Below, in pieces: positions 10,067-18,355 of a stretch of 33,118 bases of DNA (positions are counted from its first letter, which is position 1; the number at the start of each line of letters is the position of its first letter). Made by a program: the position numbers and the translations under genes. The stretch is from positions 1-33,118 of the forward strand of contig JAIKZU010000054.1 in NCBI GenBank assembly GCA_024681985.1, written 5' to 3'. This DNA comes from Lachnospiraceae bacterium (GTDB lineage: Bacteria; Bacillota; Clostridia; Lachnospirales; Lachnospiraceae). A model generated the notes under the pieces. The model ran no database searches, was not told the DNA's origin, and worked only from the letters and a program-made list of their open reading frames with translations.

Positions 10067-11518
10067 TTAAAATCCGATGAGATATTTATACAATCCCTCG
10101 TATTGGAACTTGGATGCGGACCAGGAATAATCTTTGTTCATTCCCCTTTCCACCATCTTGTTCCACTGCGCTTTCTTTACGAAGTAGATATACTTGGAAT
10201 AATTAATGGTATTTAATAGCTCATCAGCGTTGTAATTCGTAAAGGAGAATCCGTCTCCCGTATGCTCATATTCGTTATAAGCCACCACCGTGTCCTTTAA
10301 TCCACCAGTCTCCCTGACAATGGGCACCGTGCCATATCTAAAGGAGATCAGCTGCGTCAGACCGCATGGTTCAAACCGGGACGGCATCAGGAAGGAATCC
10401 GCTGCCGCATAGAGCTTTCTGGCCAGATCATCGGAATAACAGATGTTCGCAGATACCCGATCCGGATATTTCCATGCATAATGACGGAACATATTCTCAT
10501 AGCGGGATTCGCCGGTACCGATGACCACCAGCTGGGTATGTTCGTCTACGATGCCTTCCATGCAATAATTGATCAGATCCAGGCCCTTTTGATCCGTCAG
10601 ACGGCTTACAAGACCGATCATATATTTCTTCGGATCCACGCACAGATCCAATTCTTCCTGTAGGCGAAGCTTGTTGGCCTTCTTTTCCTTGCGGAAATTG
10701 GAAACGTCATAATTATTGTATATCTTCGGATCTTTGGCCGGATCGTATTCGTCATAATCGATGCCGTTGATGATACCCTGCATGTCGAAGTGACGTGATC
10801 CCAAAAGGCCGTCCAATCCCTCTCCGTAATACGGAGTCTGGATCTCGTCCGCATAGGTGGCACTGACGGTAGTGATATAGTCCGCATATACCAGACCACC
10901 CTTTAACATATTTCCGGCTTTGTTGCACTCTAACTTATCCGGCGTGAACAGATCCATAGGCAAGCCCGACAATCCCTGCAAGGTCTTTACATCCCAGATC
11001 CCCTGGAACTTAAGATTATGAATCGTCATAATGGACTTCATCCCCCAGAAGAAGGGATTTGCCTGAAACTCTGTCTTTAGATATACCGGGATCAATCCCG
11101 TCTGCCAGTCATGGCAATGGATCAGATCCGGTTTGAAATCGATGAGGGGTAACATGGAGAGCACAGCTTTATCGAAATAGGTAAACTTCTCCATATCATA
11201 TCTGGTATCTCCGTAAGGATAAAAGCATTCGAAATATTCCAGGTTGTCTATGAAATAATAGGTCACTCCCTGAAATTCGTACTTCATGACACCGCAATAC
11301 TTTTCACCGATGTAGGGCCCCATCCCCAGGTTAAAGCTGGTCACAAATTCAAAATTGTCACGGTACTGCGGAGGAATGCAGGTGTAGTTGGGCAGGACCA
11401 CCCGAATATCCCAGTCCTCTTTAAAGAATTCCTTGGGCAAAGCGCCTACAACATCTGCCAGGCCGCCGGTCTTTACAAAGGGTACACACTCACTGGCTGC
11501 AAACAGGATCTTTCTCAT
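10067..11518 (-). CDS. glgA: Glycogen synthase
   Basis: MRKILFAASECVPFVKTGGLADVVGALPKEF; HCHDWQTGLIPVYLK; SRFEPCGLTQLISFRYGTVPIVRETGGLKDTV. Start moved to MRKILF (11518) after GAAGGA. Confidence 0.96.
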   Translation of the reverse strand: MRKILFAASECVPFVKTGGLADVVGALPKEFFKEDWDIRVVLPNYTCIPPQYRDNFEFVTSFNLGMGPYIGEKYCGVMKYEFQGVTYYFIDNLEYFECFYPYGDTRYDMEKFTYFDKAVLSMLPLIDFKPDLIHCHDWQTGLIPVYLKTEFQANPFFWGMKSIMTIHNLKFQGIWDVKTLQGLSGLPMDLFTPDKLECNKAGNMLKGGLVYADYITTVSATYADEIQTPYYGEGLDGLLGSRHFDMQGIINGIDYDEYDPAKDPKIYNNYDVSNFRKEKKANKLRLQEELDLCVDPKKYMIGLVSRLTDQKGLDLINYCMEGIVDEHTQLVVIGTGESRYENMFRHYAWKYPDRVSANICYSDDLARKLYAAADSFLMPSRFEPCGLTQLISFRYGTVPIVRETGGLKDTVVAYNEYEHTGDGFSFTNYNADELLNTINYSKYIYFVKKAQWNKMVERGMNKDYSWSASKFQYEGLYKYLIGF

Positions 11519-11588
11519 TATTCCTTCTCCCAATCTTAAGTAAGCTTTCTTGTTGCAATACAAACGATATCAAATGATCGTCGTCACG

Positions 11589-12317
11589 TTATTCGTCCCA
11601 GTTATGATAAACCTCCTGGACATCGTCATCTTCGTCCAAAAGGTCCAAGATACGATTGATAAAAGTAATGTCTTCTTCCGATTCCAATGTCACGTAATTC
11701 TGCGGTATCATGGTCACTTCCGCATCGGCCATGGGGATGTTTTCCTTTTCCAAAGCTGCATAGACTGCAGAAAAATCCTCCGGCGCCGTAAGGACTTCAT
11801 AGGAATCCTCTTCCTCGGAGAAATCCTCCGCCCCCGCATCTAAAGCCATCATCATCAGATCGTCCGCATCCATGGAACAGTCTTCCTTTGCGATGATGAT
11901 CTGTCCCTTTTCATCGAACATATAGGAAACACAGCCCTGGGTACCGATACTGCCGTGTCCTTTTGTAAAACAGTTTCTGACATTGGCTGCCGTCCGGTTC
12001 TTATTATCCGTTAAAGCCTTTACAATGATGGCGGTTCCGCTGGGGCCGTATCCCTCGTATGTAACGGACTCATAGTTAACGCTCCCCAGGTCGCCGGCAG
12101 CTTTTTTGATGCCACGCTCGATAGTATCGTTAGGCATGTTGTTGGATTTCGCTTTAGCAATGACATCCCGGAGCTTGCTGTTGTTCTCCGGATCTGCTCC
12201 ACCCTCTTTCACCGCAACTGCGATCTCACGTCCGATGATGGTAAAGATCTTTCCTTTGGCGGCATCATTCTTTTCTTTCTTGTGCTTGATATTCGCGAAT
12301 TTTGAATGTCCTGACAT
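11589..12317 (-). CDS. yebC: YebC/PmpR family DNA-binding regulator / translation factor
   Basis: [46 protein letters not shown]. 242 aa. Confidence 0.95.
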   Translation of the reverse strand: MSGHSKFANIKHKKEKNDAAKGKIFTIIGREIAVAVKEGGADPENNSKLRDVIAKAKSNNMPNDTIERGIKKAAGDLGSVNYESVTYEGYGPSGTAIIVKALTDNKNRTAANVRNCFTKGHGSIGTQGCVSYMFDEKGQIIIAKEDCSMDADDLMMMALDAGAEDFSEEEDSYEVLTAPEDFSAVYAALEKENIPMADAEVTMIPQNYVTLESEEDITFINRILDLLDEDDDVQEVYHNWDE

Positions 12318-12348
12318 GATAAAACTCCTTTAATATTAATCGTCCATT

Positions 12349-12377
12349 AGTGTATCATTTTTAAGGCCTATATTCAA
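12349..12377 (-). promoter_or_regulatory. SigmaA-type promoter for yebC-glgA
   Basis: Minus strand TTGAAT - 17 nt - TACACT. The -35 overlaps the end of the upstream CBS gene. Confidence 0.6.
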
Positions 12378-13690
12378 GAATCGGCCACATCCTCTCCCGG
12401 TAGGTTTTCGGGGGTGAGTTTTGTTACCGAAACATCGGAAATGATGCGATTTTTCACATCCAAAACATCAAAACGACAACCACCGAATTCGATGGAGAAT
12501 CTGGCACCGTCCTCCGGCACATTGCCGTACTGATCCGTCAAAAATCCGTTTAAAGTCTCGAATTCACAATCCTTTAGATCGATCCCCAAGGTATTTATCA
12601 CTTCCTCCATAGGAGTGGAACCCTGCATTCGGAAATGATCCTTATGGATCTGGGTCACCATATCTTTTTCTTCGTCATGTTCATCCTGGATATTTCCAAC
12701 AATCTCCTCGAGAATATCTTCCATGGTCACCAGTCCCGAAGTCTGTCCGTACTCATCCACCACGATGATCAGATGATTTTTGGAAAGCTGCATCTGGGTA
12801 AACAACGTATGGATCCCATGGGTTTCCGGCACAAACTCCGGCTCGTTCATCAACTCTTTAAAATCTTTGATCTTTTTGTGATAGAGATCACTCCGGTCGG
12901 AATATTTTAAGACCTCTTTCATGTGGATGATACCAATGATCTCATCCAGATCATTCATATATACCGGAATTCGTGAAAAATGGTTCTCATTGAAAAACCG
13001 GATAGCTTCTTTAAAATCCGTTTCTCCGTCCAGCGCTACCATGTTTTTTCGATTGACCATGATATCCTTGGCGATCTTGTCATCAAACGCAAAGATATTC
13101 TGGATCATGACAGCTTCGGAAGCCTTAAAAACGCCCTGCTCATGTCCTTCATGAATGAGATCGATCACGTCCTCCTGTGTCACATCATCCAGGTCTTTGC
13201 CGGTGTCCACTCCCATCATAGAAGAGATCAAAACCGCAAGACCGGTGGCCGTCATGGCAAGAGGCGCCGTCACTGCCTCCAACATACGGTAAAACCGGCA
13301 GAACTTTATAAACTTGGCCTTGGGGCTGACAAAGGACAGATAATAAGGCATCAGGATACCAATGCCCAGATAGAGGACCAGAAGGAAAAAACTTAAGATC
13401 ACAAAAATGCCTATTTTTGCCATATCGGAAGCTGGCAAAAGAGGATTTATGAAAAGCCAGATCCGAAAGGTGCAAAATAAAAGGATCCATACCCCCAGAA
13501 CGGTACCCGTAAAAAAGGTTCGCTTGTCCCGAAGATAATCGTCCGTATAGATATCATAAAATTTCTTTGTGTTCTCTTCTTCAGAAAAATCCGTATCATT
13601 TAGTTCATCCAGTGCAAAATGCACCGTTGCGGATATGATCTGTACCGCAAACACAATGATCATCAGTAAGCCGCATATGCCGGGCTCCAT
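12374..13690 (-). CDS. CNNM/HlyC-CorC family membrane protein (DUF21 + CBS pair + transporter-associated domain)
   Basis: DUF21-like TM region; CBS segments (IMVNRKNMVALDGETDFKEAIRFFNENHFSRIPVY; VVDEYGQTSGLVTMEDILEEIVGNIQDEHD); CorC_HlyC C-terminus. ATG at 13690 preferred because the track GTG at 13702 overlaps the GGAGG. Confidence 0.93.
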   Translation of the reverse strand: MEPGICGLLMIIVFAVQIISATVHFALDELNDTDFSEEENTKKFYDIYTDDYLRDKRTFFTGTVLGVWILLFCTFRIWLFINPLLPASDMAKIGIFVILSFFLLVLYLGIGILMPYYLSFVSPKAKFIKFCRFYRMLEAVTAPLAMTATGLAVLISSMMGVDTGKDLDDVTQEDVIDLIHEGHEQGVFKASEAVMIQNIFAFDDKIAKDIMVNRKNMVALDGETDFKEAIRFFNENHFSRIPVYMNDLDEIIGIIHMKEVLKYSDRSDLYHKKIKDFKELMNEPEFVPETHGIHTLFTQMQLSKNHLIIVVDEYGQTSGLVTMEDILEEIVGNIQDEHDEEKDMVTQIHKDHFRMQGSTPMEEVINTLGIDLKDCEFETLNGFLTDQYGNVPEDGARFSIEFGGCRFDVLDVKNRIISDVSVTKLTPENLPGEDVADS

Positions 13691-13707
13691 AAAACAATTC
13701 ACCTCCG

Positions 13708-14883
13708 TTACGTGGTCTGTTCCACCGATGTATAACCTTTGACTTCTATGAGTTTTCCGTCCCGATAATATTCTCTGGGGATACGCATACCCAGGTCGCA
13801 GACAAATTCATAATTGAAACGGCCGGAAAGATCCCCCAGTTCCTCTAAAGTGATCTCATGCTCCCCGTCCCTACCGATCAAAATGACTTCATCCGTTACC
13901 GCTACATCATGGATGTCTGTTACATCCACCATAAACTGATCCATGCAGACTCGTCCCAGAATGGGGGCTTTTTCCCCATGGATCAATACATATCCCTTAT
14001 TGGAGAGTCCTCTGCAATATCCGTCCGCATATCCAACGGGAATAGTAGCTACCCGGGTAGTCTTTGCCAACGTATTGGTGCCGCCGTAACTGATACTGCG
14101 CCCTGCTTCTAAAGTCTTTACATGAACCACATGAGAATACAAAGAAAGTGCAGGCTTTAAATCTATATCGTGACGCACCTCAGGGGACGGCCATAGGCCG
14201 TAGAGGATGATCCCCGCTCTTACCAGATCCAAAGATGCCTTCGGATACTCCAATATGGCTGCGGAGTTGGCACAATGCTTCAGGTCGAAACTGACCCCTC
14301 GTTCTTCGCATAGGCCGATCATTTTATTAAACAGATCGAACTGGTGATCCGTATAGGATTTGTCTTCTTCGTCGGATCGGGCAAAATGTGTGAATATGCC
14401 AGCCATATGCAATCCGGGTAGTTCGCTGATCTTTTTTATGGTATCCGCTTCATCCGGCGTTACCTGAAAGCCGATGCGGCTCATACCCGTATCGATCTTA
14501 ATGTGACAGGAAACGGTCTTTTTAAGAGAAACGGCCAATTTTGAATACTTTTCTGCCGTATGAAGATCAAATATGGTCGGCATGATATCCCTGCGGATGA
14601 TCTCCTGATAGGTGTCTTCAAACGTATATCCCAGGATCAAGATGGGTTTTTTGATCCCCTGCTCCCTGAGTTCAAAAGCCTCTTCCGCCGTAGCTACGGC
14701 ATATCCCCAAAGGATATCCAGATCCTCTAAAGCTCCGGCTATGGGACCGGATCCATGGCCGTAACCGTCCGCTTTGATCACTGCCATGATCTTTGTTACA
14801 TCTCGTAATCGTTTTGACATTTCCTTTATGTTCCAAAGAACAGCGTCCAAATCCACCTTGGCATAAACGCGATTATTCTTCAT
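13708..14883 (-). CDS. alr: Alanine racemase
   Basis: AKVDLDAVLWNIKEM...MAVIKADGYGHGS (PLP lysine motif); GRVCMDQFMVDVTDI. 391 aa. Confidence 0.97.
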   Translation of the reverse strand: MKNNRVYAKVDLDAVLWNIKEMSKRLRDVTKIMAVIKADGYGHGSGPIAGALEDLDILWGYAVATAEEAFELREQGIKKPILILGYTFEDTYQEIIRRDIMPTIFDLHTAEKYSKLAVSLKKTVSCHIKIDTGMSRIGFQVTPDEADTIKKISELPGLHMAGIFTHFARSDEEDKSYTDHQFDLFNKMIGLCEERGVSFDLKHCANSAAILEYPKASLDLVRAGIILYGLWPSPEVRHDIDLKPALSLYSHVVHVKTLEAGRSISYGGTNTLAKTTRVATIPVGYADGYCRGLSNKGYVLIHGEKAPILGRVCMDQFMVDVTDIHDVAVTDEVILIGRDGEHEITLEELGDLSGRFNYEFVCDLGMRIPREYYRDGKLIEVKGYTSVEQTT

Positions 14884-14946
14884 GTTTGGCTACCTCGTGT
14901 GCATATATTTATGGGATATAACTTTACACATTATACTCCACTTACT

Positions 14947-15067
14947 CGAAAAATGATTATGAATTATTATACCAAAAATCAAATATCGGTTGTCGAAAAT
15001 GTCCGCCACAATTAAATAATTCCAATTTTCGCACATTTATGGTAAAATTATAAAAGTTTTACGAAAA
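14947..15067. promoter_or_regulatory. Cluster of four CGAAAA motifs upstream of the hydrogenase-MCP gene
   Basis: CGAAAA at 14947-14952, 14994-14999 and 15062-15067, plus its reverse complement TTTTCG at 15026-15031. Confidence 0.35.
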
Positions 15068-15086
15068 CAAGCAAAGGAGATAGACT

Positions 15087-17018
15087 ATGGGTTTAGTTAA
15101 AACGAATGATAATTGTGTCGGTTGCAACAGATGCATCAGTGCATGTCCTTCTTTGGGTGCAAATGTAGCCATAGAACAGGAACGAGGAAATATCATTGAA
15201 GTTGACCCTGTAAAGTGTATTGCTTGCGGAGCCTGCATCGATGCCTGTGAACATAATGCACGTGAATATGAAGATGACGTGGAACAATTCATGGAAGACC
15301 TGAAAAAAGGCGAAAAGATCTCCGTGCTCATCGCTCCTGCCTTTTTGGCAAATTATCCCAACGAATATGAAAAATATCTGGGTATGTTGAAAAAACTGGG
15401 GGTAAACCGTTTCATCAGCATTTCCTTTGGTGCGGATATATGTACCTGGGGATATATCAAATATATCACAGAGAGAAATTTCTATGGTGGCATCTCCCAG
15501 CCCTGCCCCGCTGTGGTGGGATACATAGAGCGCCACCTGCCCGAGCTTCTACCTAAGCTCATGCCGGTACAAAGTCCTATGATGTGTGGCGCCATCTATG
15601 TGAAAAAATATATGAAGGTACCGGATAAACTGGCGTTCATCAGTCCCTGTATCGCAAAGAAGAATGAGATCGATGACCCCAACAACAAGGGCGTTATTTC
15701 TTACAACCTTACATTTTCACATCTGGTGAAATACTTAAAGGATAATCCTGTCAGCGGATATCAGCCCTATACGGACGAGATCGAATACGGCTTGGGTTCC
15801 ATCTATCCCATGCCCGGTGGCTTAAAAGAAAACGTTTACTGGCTTTTGGGTGAGGATGCCATGGTCCGCCAGATGGAAGGCGAGCACCATATGTACGAAT
15901 ACTTGGAACGCAACAAAGACAAGATCAAGAGTACCAAGTTTCCTTACCTGTTCATAGATGCGTTAAACTGCACCAGCGGATGTTTATACGGTCCCGGTAC
16001 GGAATCCAGGAAGACCATGGATGAAAACACTTTCATCAGCATTCAAAAGATCAAAGCCGACAGCAAGAACGATACCAAAAAGAACCCTTGGAGCAGGAAA
16101 CTGACTCCCGCCAAACGTCTTGCGGAATTGAATAAACAGTTTGCTTCCCTTGACTTAAATGATTTTGTCCGGAAATATACGGATCGCAGTGCGGAGTGCA
16201 AATACAAAGAGCCTACTGCCGCCGAACTCGAGAAGGTCTATGAAAACATGCACAAAGACACCGCAGCCAAACGATCCATTAACTGCGGGTGCTGCGGATA
16301 CAGCACCTGTGAGGAAATGGCAAAGGCCATCTATAATGGAGTCAACCACAAGCACAACTGTGTGCATTATATCAAGGATCGGGCCTACGAAGAAAAAGAC
16401 CGCGTCATGGCCTTAAACGATGAAGTACAGCAGACCAAAGAAGAGATGCATGAAAAGATCGCGGAACTCTCCGAAGGCATCAAAGAAAACTTCCGGAATC
16501 TTACCCAGTCTGTCAGCGAGATTGAAAGTACCAGTTCCGAAAATACCAAGCAGACCACCGGTATCTATGATGCAATGGCAGAAGTGGACAGCTTCGGTGA
16601 GAACTTAAAAAATGTACTCTCCACCATTCAGGAATATCTGGAAAAGCTGGATGAAAACAATGCGGACGTAATCGCAATTTCTTCCCAGACAAATCTGTTA
16701 GCATTAAATGCCAGCATCGAAGCTGCCCGTGCGGGTGAGGCCGGCAAGGGCTTTGCGGTAGTTGCGGATCAGATCAAGATCCTTGCAGAGAATTCTAAGA
16801 CCACTGCAGATGACAGCAACAAGAATAACAACGACATCAAAGAGACCATCGAAATGCTTACGGAAGAAACCGAAAAGCTATCCGGTATCGTGGAAGAAGT
16901 CAATAAACGTGCCGAAAACCTGGTGGCGGCCGCTGAGGAAACTACTGCTTCCATCGGAAATATGCGTTCCATTACGGAAGAGGTTAAAGATTCCCTGTCA
17001 CAGATACTTCAGGAATAA
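15087..17018 (+). CDS. Soluble fusion: 2x[4Fe-4S] ferredoxin, [FeFe]-hydrogenase H-cluster domain, Fe-S (CGCCG) domain, methyl-accepting chemotaxis signalling domain
   Basis: [12 protein letters not shown] and [13 protein letters not shown]-cluster-like L1 SQPCPAVV, L2 [10 protein letters not shown]3 [41 protein letters not shown] hairpin tip [44 protein letters not shown] upstream of the ATG. No TM segment seen. Confidence 0.9.
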   Translation: MGLVKTNDNCVGCNRCISACPSLGANVAIEQERGNIIEVDPVKCIACGACIDACEHNAREYEDDVEQFMEDLKKGEKISVLIAPAFLANYPNEYEKYLGMLKKLGVNRFISISFGADICTWGYIKYITERNFYGGISQPCPAVVGYIERHLPELLPKLMPVQSPMMCGAIYVKKYMKVPDKLAFISPCIAKKNEIDDPNNKGVISYNLTFSHLVKYLKDNPVSGYQPYTDEIEYGLGSIYPMPGGLKENVYWLLGEDAMVRQMEGEHHMYEYLERNKDKIKSTKFPYLFIDALNCTSGCLYGPGTESRKTMDENTFISIQKIKADSKNDTKKNPWSRKLTPAKRLAELNKQFASLDLNDFVRKYTDRSAECKYKEPTAAELEKVYENMHKDTAAKRSINCGCCGYSTCEEMAKAIYNGVNHKHNCVHYIKDRAYEEKDRVMALNDEVQQTKEEMHEKIAELSEGIKENFRNLTQSVSEIESTSSENTKQTTGIYDAMAEVDSFGENLKNVLSTIQEYLEKLDENNADVIAISSQTNLLALNASIEAARAGEAGKGFAVVADQIKILAENSKTTADDSNKNNNDIKETIEMLTEETEKLSGIVEEVNKRAENLVAAAEETTASIGNMRSITEEVKDSLSQILQE

Positions 17019-17040
17019 GTAAAACGAAATCATATGCAGC

Positions 17041-17080
17041 AAAGGTGAGCATCACATAACCATGATGTTCACCTTTTTTT
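17041..17080 (+). terminator. Rho-independent terminator after the hydrogenase-MCP gene
   Basis: AAAGGTGAGCATCA-CATAACCA-TGATGTTCACCTTTTTTT: long stem with one G-T wobble, followed by a T-tract. Confidence 0.88.
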
Positions 17081-17095
17081 ATCTCTCATCAAGTA

Positions 17096-17123
17096 TTGAA
17101 AAATAATATACCGGCGTTATAAT
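17096..17123 (+). promoter_or_regulatory. SigmaA-type promoter for the aldo/keto reductase gene
   Basis: TTGAAA - 16 nt - TATAAT, between the preceding terminator and the ATG at 17174. Confidence 0.7.
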
Positions 17124-17173
17124 GAGTTTAACACAATTAGATCGAGCAAAATGCAAAGGAGAACACAGATCAT

Positions 17174-18355
17174 ATGGAATATCGTTTAAACAGAAAAGGG
17201 GAAAAGATCTCTGTCTTAGGTTATGGCTGTATGCGTTTTACCACAAAAGCAGGATCCATCGATTTGGATAAGGCCGAATCCGAGATCATGGAAGCCATCA
17301 AAAACGGAGTCAACTACTTCGATACCGCTTATGTTTATTCCGGCAGCGAAGTCGCCTTAGGAGAAATCCTGCATCGCAACAATGTACGGAAAGACATACA
17401 GATCGCTACGAAGCTTCCGCAGTATTTAGTCAGCAGTCGAAGCGCTTTAGACCGTTATTTTGACGAAGAATTAAAACGACTGCAGACAGATTATGTGGAC
17501 TACTATCTCATGCATCATATGACGGCAAAGACACAATGGGATAAACTGGTCCGTCTGGGTGTCATCGAGTGGATCGCAGAAAAGAAAGCCAACGGCAGCA
17601 TCAAAAACATCGGTTTTTCCTATCACGGGAATACCGAAGACTTTATCGGGATCTTAGATGCTTATGACTGGGATTTTTGCCAGATCCAGTACAATTATGT
17701 GGACGAGCATACCCAGGCCGGTCGGGCCGGACTGGAACATGCCGAAGAAAAAGGCATCCCCGTCGTGATCATGGAACCTTTACGGGGCGGCAAACTGGTG
17801 AATCTCCTTCCCGAAAAAGCCAAAACAGCCATTAAAAACTATGAAAAAGGCTATTCTCCGGCGGAGCTGGGACTTCGCTGGCTATGGAATCAACCGGGGG
17901 TAACCTGTGTACTTTCGGGAATGAATTCCCTGGATATGGTACGGGAAAATTGCCGCATTGCTTCCGACGCCAAAGCCAATTCCTTTACGGATGAAGATTT
18001 TAAGCTGGTGGAGCAGGTAAAGGAAGCTATTTCGGAAACGGAACTTGTGGGATGTACCGGCTGCCGGTATTGCATGCCCTGTCCCAAAGGCGTAGACATA
18101 CCTGCACTCTTCCGTTGCTACAATATGACCACCCTTGACAGTAAACGGGAGGCTAGATTTGAATATGCCCAAACCGTAGGATTAAAGGATGAGCCGGGAT
18201 TTGCCACCCAATGTATCGAATGCGGAAAATGCGAAGCCCACTGTCCCCAGAGTATTCCCATCCGGGAAAAGATCAAAGAGGCGGATCGTGTGGTACGTCC
18301 CATTCCCTATCGGATCGGCATCAATGTGGTTCGTAAATTCATGTTGCGGAAGTAA
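17174..18355 (+). CDS. Aldo/keto reductase with C-terminal [4Fe-4S] ferredoxin-type domain
   Basis: AKR fold segments (SVLGYGCMRF, NYFDTAYVYSGSE, YVDYYLMHHM) and C-terminal CTGCRYCMPCPKGVDIP and CIECGKCEAHCPQSIPI. Confidence 0.93.
   Translation: MEYRLNRKGEKISVLGYGCMRFTTKAGSIDLDKAESEIMEAIKNGVNYFDTAYVYSGSEVALGEILHRNNVRKDIQIATKLPQYLVSSRSALDRYFDEELKRLQTDYVDYYLMHHMTAKTQWDKLVRLGVIEWIAEKKANGSIKNIGFSYHGNTEDFIGILDAYDWDFCQIQYNYVDEHTQAGRAGLEHAEEKGIPVVIMEPLRGGKLVNLLPEKAKTAIKNYEKGYSPAELGLRWLWNQPGVTCVLSGMNSLDMVRENCRIASDAKANSFTDEDFKLVEQVKEAISETELVGCTGCRYCMPCPKGVDIPALFRCYNMTTLDSKREARFEYAQTVGLKDEPGFATQCIECGKCEAHCPQSIPIREKIKEADRVVRPIPYRIGINVVRKFMLRK

Noticed and set aside
14989-15012. Rex operator TTGTCGA...CCACAA before the hydrogenase gene
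   Set aside because: Half-site spacing is wrong for the 18-bp Rex palindrome and both halves are degenerate.
15093-15536. 147-aa minus-strand ORF in the hydrogenase region
   Set aside because: Opposite strand of a motif-rich coding sequence; no supporting domain.
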